Below are positions 1-7,717 of a DNA stretch of 64,000 nt, piece by piece. This DNA comes from Fimenecus sp045545735. Lineage in GTDB: Bacteria; Bacillota; Clostridia; Oscillospirales; Acutalibacteraceae. The position numbers and the translations under genes were made by a program. The notes beneath the pieces were generated by a model. It saw nothing but the letters and a program-made list of their open reading frames with translations. It did no database searches and was not told the DNA's origin. The DNA lies in assembly GCA_045545735.1 (NCBI GenBank), contig JAZQBM010000008.1, forward strand, positions 204,052 through 268,051. Reading direction: 5' to 3'. The stretch's first letter is position 1. The number at the start of each line of letters is the position of its first letter.

Positions 1-564
1 CATACTTTCAATAGTGTTAGTTCCGCAGGCTTTTTTTGGTGGCTCAAGCGGAATTGCAGGTAAAAGCGAACTTGTATCAGTAAGTGCTTTTAATGATATT
101 GCAACGCCTGGAGCAATCATACAACCTCTGAAATTGCGATTTTCGTCAACCGCACAGATTTTTGTAGCAGTACCCAAATCTACAATAAATGCAGGTAATG
201 GGTATTCGTTTACCGCACCAACCGCACCTGCTGCCAAATCAGCACCAAGTTGAGCAGGATTGTCAATTAAAATGTTAAGTCCCGTTTTAACACCGGGGGA
301 GAGTACGATTACTTTTTTATTTGTAAGACGCTTGATTGCGTTTTTAATATGTACCGTAATTTCAGGCACAACTGATGAAACAACAGAGCCCTCAATATCA
401 CTTGCCTTGATATTGTAAACTGAAAAGATATTTACAAAATCAACGGCGTATTGGTCGTCAGTTTTCTGACGGTCAGTAGAAATGCGAGCACTCATAGTAA
501 GAGTATCACCGTCAAAAATACCGAGATTTATATTTGTGTTACCAATATCAACTGTAAGAAGCAT
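1..564 (-). CDS. coaX: Type III pantothenate kinase, 3' end cut by the window edge
   Basis: Phosphorylates pantothenate, the first step of coenzyme A synthesis. Read on the minus strand from the ATG at 564, the protein starts MLLTVDIGNTNINLGIF, the acetate-kinase-fold phosphate-binding signature of CoaX. It continues through VVSSVVPEI, a QLGADLAAG segment and IVDLGTATK (second ATP-binding motif). 188 codons are present and the frame is open to base 1; a full CoaX is about 255 residues, so roughly the last quarter is missing. A GAGGTG ribosome site precedes the ATG. It is transcribed divergently from the radical-SAM gene at 665. Family assignment is secure; activity is inferred. Confidence 0.93.
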   Translation of the reverse strand, partial: MLLTVDIGNTNINLGIFDGDTLTMSARISTDRQKTDDQYAVDFVNIFSVYNIKASDIEGSVVSSVVPEITVHIKNAIKRLTNKKVIVLSPGVKTGLNILIDNPAQLGADLAAGAVGAVNEYPLPAFIVDLGTATKICAVDENRNFRGCMIAPGVAISLKALTDTSSLLPAIPLEPPKKACGTNTIESM

Positions 565-592
565 ATTTTCACCTCATAAAAACAATATAATA

Positions 593-621
593 AGTATATA
601 CCATTTTTTGTTGTTTAGCAA
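593..621 (-). promoter_or_regulatory. Predicted coaX promoter
   Basis: On the minus strand TTGCTA (616-621) and TATACT (593-598) are separated by 17 bases, about 30 bases ahead of the coaX ATG. Its -35 box overlaps the -35 of the divergent promoter at 611-639. Motif-based prediction only. Confidence 0.5.
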
Positions 622-639
622 GTGAATTTGTGTTACAAT
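611..639 (+). promoter_or_regulatory. Predicted promoter of the radical-SAM gene
   Basis: TTGTTT (611-616) and TACAAT (634-639) with a 17-base spacer, 26 bases ahead of the ATG at 665. It shares bases with the coaX promoter on the opposite strand. Motif-based prediction only. Confidence 0.5.
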
Positions 640-664
640 ACCATATAGAAAAAGGGGTGAGAGT

Positions 665-1543
665 ATGATTTGCAACTTATGTCCGCGAAACTGTAATGCC
701 CAAAGAACTGAATATATTGGTAACGGTTTTTGCAAAATGCCCGAAAATCCCGTACTTGCCCGTGCGGATATTCATAATTGGGAAGAACCTTGTATAAGTG
801 GTGAGCGTGGAACGGGAGCAATTTTCTTTTCAGGGTGCTCTCTTAAATGTTGCTTTTGTCAAAATTACCCTATAAGCCATGAAAACAAGGGCAAAGTAAT
901 CACAACCGACCGCCTTATTGAGATTATAAAAGAGTTAGAAAATAGGAGAGTTCATACAATTGATTTTGTAAACCCTACCCATTTTTCACATATTATACTT
1001 GATGCACTCACACAGTATAAGCCGAAAATTCCCGTAGTTTACAACTCGTCAGGGTATGATAGCGTTGAAACTCTCAAAAAACTTGAAGGATTAGTTGATG
1101 TTTATTTGCCTGACTTAAAATATTTCAGTAGTGAAAAGTCAACAAAATATGCAAAATGCCCCGATTATTTTGAAAAAGCAAGTAAAGCAATACTTGAAAT
1201 GTACCGTCAACAACCGAAAACTGAATTCAAAGATGGTATAATTCAAAAAGGTCTTATAATACGTCATCTTGTTTTGCCCAAGAATGTAGATGATAGCAAA
1301 AACATACTTTTGTGGATTAAAGAAAATCTGCCGAGCGACACATACATAAGTATTATGAGTCAGTACACACCATATGGCGAAATAGCGGAATTCAAAGAAT
1401 TAAACCGACGGCTCACTACTGCAGAATACAATAAAGTGGTTGATTATTTTATTGATTTGGGTTTTCAGAACGGCTTTATGCAAGAAAAAACATCATCGCA
1501 AACAAAATATATACCTGATTTTGACTTGACGGGTGTAAAATAA
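665..1543 (+). CDS. PflX-like radical SAM protein (COG1313 type)
   Basis: A 292-residue radical S-adenosylmethionine protein related to pyruvate-formate-lyase activating enzymes. The [4Fe-4S] motif CxxxCxxC is C58, C62 and C65 in FFSGCSLKCCFCQ. An N-terminal cysteine group (C3, C6, C10, C23) could hold a second metal site. The HNWEEPCISG stretch before the SAM motif and the DVYLPDLKYF segment are typical of the COG1313 group. Its substrate is unknown; the family is only inferred to activate a glycyl-radical or other enzyme. An AGGGGTGAGAG-like ribosome site precedes the ATG. It appears monocistronic, since mscL has its own promoter. Confidence 0.9.
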   Translation: MICNLCPRNCNAQRTEYIGNGFCKMPENPVLARADIHNWEEPCISGERGTGAIFFSGCSLKCCFCQNYPISHENKGKVITTDRLIEIIKELENRRVHTIDFVNPTHFSHIILDALTQYKPKIPVVYNSSGYDSVETLKKLEGLVDVYLPDLKYFSSEKSTKYAKCPDYFEKASKAILEMYRQQPKTEFKDGIIQKGLIIRHLVLPKNVDDSKNILLWIKENLPSDTYISIMSQYTPYGEIAEFKELNRRLTTAEYNKVVDYFIDLGFQNGFMQEKTSSQTKYIPDFDLTGVK

Positions 1544-1545
1544 TG

Positions 1546-1573
1546 TTGAAATCTATAAAAATAATGATATAAT
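1546..1573 (+). promoter_or_regulatory. Predicted mscL-proC promoter
   Basis: TTGAAA (1546-1551) and TATAAT (1568-1573), 16-base spacer, 37 bases ahead of the mscL ATG. Motif-based. Confidence 0.6.
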
Positions 1574-1609
1574 TATTACATAAATTTATAAGAAAGAAGG
1601 ATATTCACA

Positions 1610-2071
1610 ATGAAAGGATTTTTAAAAGAATTTAAAGACTTCGCTATGCGTGGTAACGTAATCGACCTTGCAGTCGGTGTTATCATCGGTGGTGCTTTCC
1701 AGAAAATCGTAACATCAATAGTTAATGACCTTGTAATGCCACTTATCGGTCTTATTACAAAGGGCAGCGACTTTGCATCAAAGTTCGTAGCACTTGATGG
1801 TGGCGAATATGCAACAATTGAAGAAGCAACTGAAGCAGGTGCAGCAATTCTTACATACGGCAACTTTATTGCAGTAACAATCGACTTTCTCATTATGGCA
1901 TTCGTTATTTTCCTTCTCGTTAAGGGACTTAACAAGCTTACTTCAATCGGTAAAAAGCCAGAAGAAGTAGTAGAAGAAGTAGCACCAACTACAAAGGTTT
2001 GCCCATTCTGTAAGAGTGAAATTGCTATTGACGCTACAAAGTGTGCACATTGCACATCAGACGTTGAATAA
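1610..2071 (+). CDS. mscL: Large-conductance mechanosensitive channel with C-terminal zinc ribbon
   Basis: MscL is a homopentameric membrane channel that opens under osmotic down-shock. The 153-residue protein has the canonical start MKGFLKEFKDFAMRGNVIDL, the first pore helix (VIIGGAFQKIV), a short extracellular loop and a second membrane helix (FLIMAFVIFLLVKGLNKL). After an acidic linker the usual C-terminal helix is replaced or extended by a two-knuckle zinc ribbon (CPFC...CAHC). The ribosome site AGAAAGAAGG lies 5' of the ATG. Only 2 bases separate it from proC, so the two are probably cotranscribed. Confidence 0.95.
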   Translation: MKGFLKEFKDFAMRGNVIDLAVGVIIGGAFQKIVTSIVNDLVMPLIGLITKGSDFASKFVALDGGEYATIEEATEAGAAILTYGNFIAVTIDFLIMAFVIFLLVKGLNKLTSIGKKPEEVVEEVAPTTKVCPFCKSEIAIDATKCAHCTSDVE

Positions 2072-2073
2072 TT

Positions 2074-2874
2074 ATGTATAAACTTGGTTTTATAGGTTGC
2101 GGAAATATGGCTACTGCTATTCTTAATGGGGTAGTCAAATCACAATATGTAAACGGTGCAGAAATATGCGTTTTTGACACTTGTGAAGAAAAATCAAACG
2201 CACTTAAAGAAAGTTTAGGTGTAGAAGTTTTAACATCTGCCACAGAAATTGCAGAAAAAGCACAAGTTGTAGTCCTTGCAGTAAAACCACAAGTGTTCCC
2301 TGAAGTTTTACCACAAATCAAAGATGCACTTTCTGAAAACAACAATGCACTTGTGTCAATAGGGGCGGGAAAAACAATCTCTTACCTTTGTTCATTCCTT
2401 GAAAGCAATACACCCGTTATTAGAGTTATGCCGAATATTAATGCACAAGTGGGTGCATCAATGAGTGCAGTTTGCAAAAACGAGAAAGTTACATATGCAC
2501 TTCTCGATTTTGTAAAAGGGCTGTGTCAAAGTTTCGGCGATGTAATTGAACTTCCTGAAAGTCAGTTTTCAATTTTCTCGGTGATTGCGGCTTGTTCTCC
2601 TGCATATGCTTTTATGTTTATTGATTCAATGGCTCGCGGTGCAGAAAAGAACGGTATGAAGCGTGAAGACGCACTTAAAATTTCTGCACAAGCAGTTTTA
2701 GGTAGTGCAAAAATGATGCTTGAAAGTGGCGATTCCCCTTGGGCACTCATCAATAGCGTTTGCTCGCCGGGTGGAACAACTATTGAGGGTGTTGCAACAC
2801 TTCAAAATGAAGAATTCGACAAAGCGGTTATGGATGCAGTGCAAGCATCATATGAAAAAGACAAAAGAATGTAA
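2074..2874 (+). CDS. proC: Pyrroline-5-carboxylate reductase
   Basis: Catalyses the last step of proline synthesis, NAD(P)H-dependent reduction of pyrroline-5-carboxylate. The 266-residue protein begins with a Rossmann motif (GFIGCGNMATAILNG). It has the family segments VVVLAVKPQV, ISIGAG-like (VSIGAGK), VIRVMPNINAQVG and the C-terminal signature SPGGTTIEGV. Length and domain order match ProC. It starts 2 bases after the mscL stop and is followed by an intrinsic terminator. Confidence 0.96.
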   Translation: MYKLGFIGCGNMATAILNGVVKSQYVNGAEICVFDTCEEKSNALKESLGVEVLTSATEIAEKAQVVVLAVKPQVFPEVLPQIKDALSENNNALVSIGAGKTISYLCSFLESNTPVIRVMPNINAQVGASMSAVCKNEKVTYALLDFVKGLCQSFGDVIELPESQFSIFSVIAACSPAYAFMFIDSMARGAEKNGMKREDALKISAQAVLGSAKMMLESGDSPWALINSVCSPGGTTIEGVATLQNEEFDKAVMDAVQASYEKDKRM

Positions 2875-2883
2875 TAAAAATTT

Positions 2884-2912
2884 AGCACAGATTACGGTCT
2901 GTGCTTTATTTT
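2884..2912 (+). terminator. Intrinsic terminator after proC
   Basis: 8-bp stem AGCACAGA / TCTGTGCT (2884-2891 and 2898-2905) with a 6-base loop, followed by a T-rich run. Confidence 0.85.
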
Positions 2913-2963
2913 TTTACTTGTATGTGTTAAAATAGAGATTAGTAAAATCTAAGGAGATTTTTT

Positions 2964-3659
2964 ATGATTATTAACGGCTTTCAAAAATTAACATTACTTG
3001 ATTACCCTGGCAGAGTTGCTTGCACAATTTTCACGGCAGGGTGTAATTTGCGTTGCCCGTTTTGTCACAATGCATCACTTGTAACTCATATTGATAGTGA
3101 AAATACATTCAGTACAGAAGAAATCCTTGATTATCTCAAAAAGCGTCAAGGCATTTTAGAGGGTGTCTGCATTACGGGTGGCGAACCACTTTTACAACCT
3201 GATATTAAAGAATTCATTACAGAAATCAAAAACTTAGGTTATTCAGTTAAACTTGACACAAACGGCACATTTCCCGAAAAACTCAAAGATTTAGTTAATA
3301 GCGGTCTTGTTGATTACGTTGCTATGGACATTAAAAATAGTAAAGCGAAATACAAAGAAACTGCAGGAATAAATAATCTTGATTTGTCCAAAATAGAAGA
3401 AAGCGTAGATTTTTTAATTAATGGTAATATAGATTTTGAGTTCAGAACAACAATCGTCAACGAATTTCACACAATTGACGATATACAAGATATTGTGGTA
3501 TGGATTAATGGTGCACACAAGTACTTTTTGCAGAATTTTGTTGATTCAGGTGACCTTATAGGTGACTTTTTAACCCCTGTAACCCTTGATACACTTAAGA
3601 TTATGCGTGAAAAAGCGACAGAAATCATACCAAATGTTGAAATCAGGGGGATTTCTTAA
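2964..3659 (+). CDS. nrdG: Anaerobic ribonucleotide reductase activating protein
   Basis: Radical-SAM activase that generates the glycyl radical on NrdD. The 231-residue protein opens with INGFQKLTLLDYPGRVACTI and carries the CxxxCxxC iron-sulfur motif at C27, C31 and C34. The SAM-binding GGEP segment is ITGGEPLLQPD. This is the longer NrdG type found in strict anaerobes, often with this LDYPG start. It lies directly upstream of nrdD but on a separate transcript: an NrdR-box promoter sits between the two genes. Confidence 0.93.
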   Translation: MIINGFQKLTLLDYPGRVACTIFTAGCNLRCPFCHNASLVTHIDSENTFSTEEILDYLKKRQGILEGVCITGGEPLLQPDIKEFITEIKNLGYSVKLDTNGTFPEKLKDLVNSGLVDYVAMDIKNSKAKYKETAGINNLDLSKIEESVDFLINGNIDFEFRTTIVNEFHTIDDIQDIVVWINGAHKYFLQNFVDSGDLIGDFLTPVTLDTLKIMREKATEIIPNVEIRGIS

Positions 3660-3672
3660 AATTCCATAAAAA

Positions 3673-3688
3673 ACACAATATATTGTGT
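3673..3688 (+). promoter_or_regulatory. NrdR box 1
   Basis: ACACAATATATTGTGT, a perfect 16-base palindrome that fits the NrdR-box consensus. It lies just upstream of the nrdD promoter and 33 bases (about three helical turns) from box 2, the usual paired arrangement for the nucleotide-sensing repressor NrdR. Confidence 0.85.
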
Positions 3689-3697
3689 AAAAACCTA

Positions 3698-3726
3698 TTG
3701 ACAAAACACTATATATGTACTATAAT
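3698..3726 (+). promoter_or_regulatory. nrdD promoter overlapped by NrdR box 2
   Basis: TTGACA (3698-3703) and TATAAT (3721-3726), 17-base spacer: a perfect consensus promoter. The second NrdR box, ACACTATATATGTACT (3706-3721), fills the spacer, so bound NrdR would block RNA polymerase. A leader hairpin (TCGCTAA / TTAGCGG, about 3731-3760) follows. Confidence 0.85.
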
Positions 3727-3805
3727 AAATCTCGCTAACCCGAAAAATTAGCGGGATTTACTTTTAATACACAGAAAATTTTAATTCAACAAGGGAGGAC
3801 ACAAT

Positions 3806-6175
3806 ATGTATAACGTACTTAAAAGAGATGGCAAAATTGCAAATTTTGACGTTAAAAAGATTGCAGACGCTATTACACAAGCATTTGAGGCTTGTAACAA
3901 ACAGTTTAACCCTGATATTATCGATTTCTTAGCTCTTAAAGTTACTGCAGATTTCGAACCAAAAATCAAAGATGGTAACATCGCAGTTGAAGATATTCAG
4001 GACAGTGTTGAATCAGTTCTCATTAAGGCTGGTTATGATGATGTTTCAAAAGCATATATCATTTATCGTCGTCAAAGAGAAAAGGTTCGTAACCTTAACG
4101 CAACAATGGTTGACTATAAGGCAATTATCGATAACTACCTTAATGTTAACGACTGGCGTGTTAAAGAGAATTCAACAGTTACCTATTCTGTTGGTGGCTT
4201 GATTCTTTCAAACTCAGGTGCTGTTACTGCTAACTATTGGCTTTCAGAAATTTATGATGATGAAATCGGCAACGCTCACAGAAATGCTGATATTCACATT
4301 CATGACCTTTCAATGCTTACAGGTTACTGTGCAGGTTGGTCACTTAAACAGTTAATTCAAGAAGGTCTTGGCGGTGTTCCCGGTAAAATCACATCTGCTC
4401 CTGCGGCTCACCTTTCAACACTCTGCAATCAGATGGTAAACTTCCTTGGCATTATGCAGAATGAATGGGCAGGTGCTCAGGCTTTCTCATCATTTGACAC
4501 ATATCTTGCACCTTTCGTAAAAGTTGATAACCTTTCATATAAAGAGGTTAAACAGTGCATTCAGTCATTTATCTATGGCGTAAATACACCATCTCGTTGG
4601 GGTACACAGTCTCCATTCACAAACATTACTCTTGACTGGACAGTTCCAAACGACCTTGCAGAACTCAACTGTATTGTTGGCGGCAAGGAAATGGACTTCA
4701 AGTATAAAGATTGTAAAGCTGAAATGGATATGGTTAACAAAGCATTCATCGAAGTTATGGTTGAAGGCGATGCTAACGGTCGTGGTTTCCAATACCCAAT
4801 TCCAACATATTCAATTACTCGTGATTTTGACTGGTCAGAAACAGAGAATAATAAACTTCTCTTCGAAATGACAGCAAAATACGGTACTCCTTATTTTTCA
4901 AACTATATCAATAGTGATATGGAGCCATCAGACGTTCGTTCAATGTGTTGTCGTCTTCGTCTTGACCTTCGCGAACTTCGCAAGAAGTCAGGTGGTTTCT
5001 TCGGTAGTGGCGAATCAACAGGTTCAGTTGGTGTTGTTACAATCAACTTACCAAGAATTGCTTACCTTGCAAAAGATGAAGCAGATTTCTATGCTCGTCT
5101 TGACAAGATGATGGACATTTCTGCACGTTCACTTAAAGTTAAGCGTGACGTTATCACAAAACTTCTCGATGCAGGTCTTTATCCATATACAAAGCGTTAC
5201 CTTGGTACATTCAACAACCACTTCTCAACAATCGGTCTTGTTGGTATGAACGAAGCTGGTCTTAACGCAAAATGGATTCAGGCAGATATGACAAACGAAA
5301 AGACACAGCAGTTTGCAAAAGACGTTCTTAATCATATGAGAACACGTCTTTCAGACTATCAGGAACTTTACGGCGACCTTTATAACCTTGAAGCTACTCC
5401 TGCAGAGTCAACTGCATTCCGTCTTGCAAAACACGACCTTAAATACTACCCAGACATTATTACTGCAGGTAGAAAAGAAGGCGAAACACCTTACTACACA
5501 AACAGTTCACATCTTCCTGTTGGCTATACTCAAGACATCTTTACAGCTCTTGATATGCAGGACGAACTTCATACTCTTTACACATCAGGTACAGTATTCC
5601 ACGCATTCCTTGGTGAAAAACTTCCTGATTGGCAGTCATGTGCAAATCTTGTTAAGAAGATTGCATCTAACTACAGACTTCCATACTACTCAATTTCACC
5701 AATTTACTCAATCTGTAAAAATCACGGTTATATTGCAGGTGAAGCATTCACTTGCCCACACTGTGGCGAAGAAGCAGAAGTTTACTCAAGAATTACAGGT
5801 TACTATCGTCCTGTTAAAAACTGGAATGATGGTAAAGCGCAGGAATACAAAGACAGAAAAGTTTACGATATTGCGAATTCTCACCTTACACACGATATTA
5901 CTGAAAATGAAGTTTGCGAATGTGAGAAGGAAGAAACAACAAGTGTTCAGGATAGCGTAATGCTTTTCACAACTGCAACTTGCCCTAACTGTAAGATTGC
6001 TTGTTCATTACTTGACAAAGCAGGCGTAGTTTATAACAAACTTCTTGCTAATGAAAATGTTGATTTGGTTAACGAATTCGGCATTAAGCAAGCACCTACA
6101 CTTGTAGTTGTTGAAAATGGTGTAGCAACAAAATATACAGGTGTATCAGATATTAAGAAATATTTGAATGCTTAA
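3806..6175 (+). CDS. nrdD: Class III ribonucleoside-triphosphate reductase with fused redoxin domain
   Basis: Makes deoxyribonucleotides without oxygen, using a glycyl radical. The 789-residue protein has an N-terminal ATP-cone (residues about 1-95, YNVLKRDGK...YIIYRRQREKVR), the large catalytic domain, a zinc-binding CKNHG...CPHCG segment and the glycyl-radical loop RITGYY with Gly665. Unusually, about 70 extra residues follow: a glutaredoxin/thioredoxin-like domain with active site CPNC (C726, C729). trxB follows 11 bases later. Known class III enzymes use formate or a thiol redoxin as electron donor. The fused redoxin plus adjacent trxB suggest the thiol-dependent type; this is inferred, not shown. 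Confidence 0.95.
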   Translation: MYNVLKRDGKIANFDVKKIADAITQAFEACNKQFNPDIIDFLALKVTADFEPKIKDGNIAVEDIQDSVESVLIKAGYDDVSKAYIIYRRQREKVRNLNATMVDYKAIIDNYLNVNDWRVKENSTVTYSVGGLILSNSGAVTANYWLSEIYDDEIGNAHRNADIHIHDLSMLTGYCAGWSLKQLIQEGLGGVPGKITSAPAAHLSTLCNQMVNFLGIMQNEWAGAQAFSSFDTYLAPFVKVDNLSYKEVKQCIQSFIYGVNTPSRWGTQSPFTNITLDWTVPNDLAELNCIVGGKEMDFKYKDCKAEMDMVNKAFIEVMVEGDANGRGFQYPIPTYSITRDFDWSETENNKLLFEMTAKYGTPYFSNYINSDMEPSDVRSMCCRLRLDLRELRKKSGGFFGSGESTGSVGVVTINLPRIAYLAKDEADFYARLDKMMDISARSLKVKRDVITKLLDAGLYPYTKRYLGTFNNHFSTIGLVGMNEAGLNAKWIQADMTNEKTQQFAKDVLNHMRTRLSDYQELYGDLYNLEATPAESTAFRLAKHDLKYYPDIITAGRKEGETPYYTNSSHLPVGYTQDIFTALDMQDELHTLYTSGTVFHAFLGEKLPDWQSCANLVKKIASNYRLPYYSISPIYSICKNHGYIAGEAFTCPHCGEEAEVYSRITGYYRPVKNWNDGKAQEYKDRKVYDIANSHLTHDITENEVCECEKEETTSVQDSVMLFTTATCPNCKIACSLLDKAGVVYNKLLANENVDLVNEFGIKQAPTLVVVENGVATKYTGVSDIKKYLNA

Positions 6176-6186
6176 GGTATAATTTT

Positions 6187-7092
6187 ATGTATGATATTAT
6201 AGTTGTTGGCGGTGGCCCTGCGGGGCTTACCGCTGCCCTATATGCTCGTAGGGCAAATAAAACAGTTCTTGTTATTGAAAAGGGTAGCTTTGGTGGGCAG
6301 ATTACATACTCGCCAAAGGTTGAAAACATCCCGGGTTTTAACGAAGTAACAGGCAACGAGTTTGCAGAAAAACTTGTTGAGCAAGTTCTTAATCAGGATG
6401 CAGAAGTTGAATGTGCAGAAGTACTTGAAATCCGTGACGGTGATGTTAAAACAGTTGTTACTGATTCAGGTGAATTTGAGGGTAAATCCGTTATTATTGC
6501 AACAGGTGCAAAACACAGACTTTTAGGGCTTGAGAATGAACAAAACCTTATCGGTGAAGGCATTTCATTCTGTGCCGTTTGTGATGGTGCTTTCTATGAG
6601 GGCAAAACTGTCGCAGTAATCGGTGGCGGAAACTCTGCGTTACAAGAGGCTATTTTACTTTCAGACCTTGCACAAAAGGTTTATGTCATTCAAAACCTTG
6701 ATTTCTTCACAGGTGAGCAAAAACTCGTAGAAAAGCTTCAAAACAAGCCTAACGTTGAAATTATTCTCGGCACAGTTGTTGAAAAACTTATAGGCGAGAA
6801 TGAACTCAAAGGAATTACAATTAAAAATACATCAACAGAAGAAGTTAAAGATTTAACTCTTGACGGTATGTTCGTTGCAATCGGTCTTGTTCCACAGAAT
6901 GACGCTTTCAAAGAACTTGTTAATCTTGATGAACGCGGTTATGTAAATTCAAATGAAAACTGCCTTACAAATGCAAAAGGCATTTTCGTAGCAGGTGATT
7001 GCCGTACAAAATTAATCCGTCAGGTAATTACTGCCGCAGGTGATGGTGCAGTAGCAGCTCTTGCCGCTTGTGATTATGTAGATGAAAACTAA
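6187..7092 (+). CDS. trxB: Thioredoxin-disulfide reductase
   Basis: FAD flavoprotein that reduces thioredoxin-like proteins with NAD(P)H. The 301-residue protein has the FAD site VVGGGPAGLTAALYARR, the redox pair C129-A-V-C132-D-G, the pyridine-nucleotide site VIGGGNSALQEA and the C-terminal GIFVAGDCR motif. It begins 11 bases after nrdD. This supports a dedicated role in recycling the redoxin domain fused to NrdD, although a general housekeeping role is equally possible. A strong hairpin terminator follows. Confidence 0.95.
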   Translation: MYDIIVVGGGPAGLTAALYARRANKTVLVIEKGSFGGQITYSPKVENIPGFNEVTGNEFAEKLVEQVLNQDAEVECAEVLEIRDGDVKTVVTDSGEFEGKSVIIATGAKHRLLGLENEQNLIGEGISFCAVCDGAFYEGKTVAVIGGGNSALQEAILLSDLAQKVYVIQNLDFFTGEQKLVEKLQNKPNVEIILGTVVEKLIGENELKGITIKNTSTEEVKDLTLDGMFVAIGLVPQNDAFKELVNLDERGYVNSNENCLTNAKGIFVAGDCRTKLIRQVITAAGDGAVAALAACDYVDEN

Positions 7093-7141
7093 AATAGATG
7101 ATACACACGCCAGCGTAACAAAAGTTGGTCGAGTTAAAAGC

Positions 7142-7170
7142 AAAAGCCGTTCCATTTTGGAACGGCTTTT
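7142..7170. terminator. Bidirectional terminator between trxB and the AbrB-like gene
   Basis: 12-bp perfect stem AAAAGCCGTTCC / GGAACGGCTTTT with a 5-base loop. A and T runs at the two ends let it work for trxB (+) and for the AbrB-like gene (-). Confidence 0.85.
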
Positions 7171-7185
7171 GTAATGCTTAAAATA

Positions 7186-7425
7186 TTACTTGTTAAAGTT
7201 TTTTGCTTTTTCAAGGCATTCTTTGCAAATTGGCAATTCGTCATCAACAATCTCGTTACATTCACAAATCTTACATTTTGGAGCAACTGCTTCAATTGTA
7301 AGTTTGCCGTTTACCTCGTGCAAAATAACTTTTGTGCCGGGCTCAAGTCCCATTTTTGTTCTGTATTCTCTTGGAAGAACAATTCTTCCCGCATAGTCAA
7401 TAGTTTTAACTGTACCGTATAACAT
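7186..7425 (-). CDS. AbrB/SpoVT-family regulator with zinc ribbon
   Basis: A 79-residue protein with an N-terminal SpoVT-AbrB swapped-hairpin DNA-binding domain (TVKTIDYAGRIVLPREYRTK...GTKVILHEVNGKLTIE). A C-terminal cysteine cluster (CKICEC...PICKECLEK) forms a likely zinc ribbon. Such proteins are usually transition-state or sporulation-phase regulators in Firmicutes. It is monocistronic, with its own promoter and terminator. The upstream region holds an inverted repeat TTGCCA...TGGCAA (7503-7529) that could be an operator. The regulon cannot be deduced from sequence. Confidence 0.88.
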   Translation of the reverse strand: MLYGTVKTIDYAGRIVLPREYRTKMGLEPGTKVILHEVNGKLTIEAVAPKCKICECNEIVDDELPICKECLEKAKNFNK

Positions 7426-7489
7426 AAAAATACCTCTTTTCTTGTGGTTTTAATGTATGTTTTGTTGATTTTTGTTCTATTCTATATTT

Positions 7490-7519
7490 AATATAATACA
7501 TTTTGCCACTTTTTGTCAA
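7490..7519 (-). promoter_or_regulatory. Predicted promoter of the AbrB-like gene
   Basis: Minus strand TTGACA (7514-7519) and TATATT (7490-7495), 18-base spacer. An inverted repeat TTGCCA / TGGCAA (7503-7508, 7524-7529) brackets the -35 box. Confidence 0.55.
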
Positions 7520-7530
7520 GTTTTGGCAAT

Positions 7531-7560
7531 AAAAAACTGCAAGTATTTTTATACTTGCAG
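7531..7560 (-). terminator. Terminator of the spoVAD unit
   Basis: Stem CTGCAAGTAT / ATACTTGCAG (7537-7546 and 7551-7560) with a 4-base loop. On the minus strand it is followed by six T residues. Confidence 0.85.
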
Positions 7561-7569
7561 TCCAAAAAA

Positions 7570-7713
7570 TTAATCTTTTGCAAAAAATATACCCACAATA
7601 CTGAAAACGGTAAAGGCTATTATCCCAACGGTCAATGCGGTTTTCAGTAAATTTAACATTCTAAGCATATTTGCCATTTTATAAACGGCATCAATTTCTT
7701 TTTCTATATTCAT
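7570..7713 (-). CDS. Small membrane protein downstream of spoVAD (47 aa)
   Basis: The short frame from the ATG at 7713 to the TAA at 7570 encodes 47 residues: a polar N-terminal helix (MNIEKEIDAVYKMANMLRML) and one hydrophobic segment (LKTALTVGIIAFTVFSIVGIFF). The start lies 4 bases after the spoVAD stop, with a GGGGGAA ribosome site inside the end of spoVAD, so it is probably translationally coupled. A terminator follows at once. No family recognised; an association with the spore inner membrane is a guess from context. Confidence 0.6.
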   Translation of the reverse strand: MNIEKEIDAVYKMANMLRMLNLLKTALTVGIIAFTVFSIVGIFFAKD

Positions 7714-7717
7714 TTTA

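Noticed and set aside
5388..5960. Plus-strand frame of 190 codons inside nrdD
   Set aside because: Leucine/glutamine-rich shadow of nrdD with no ribosome site; nrdD is intact and fully conserved here.
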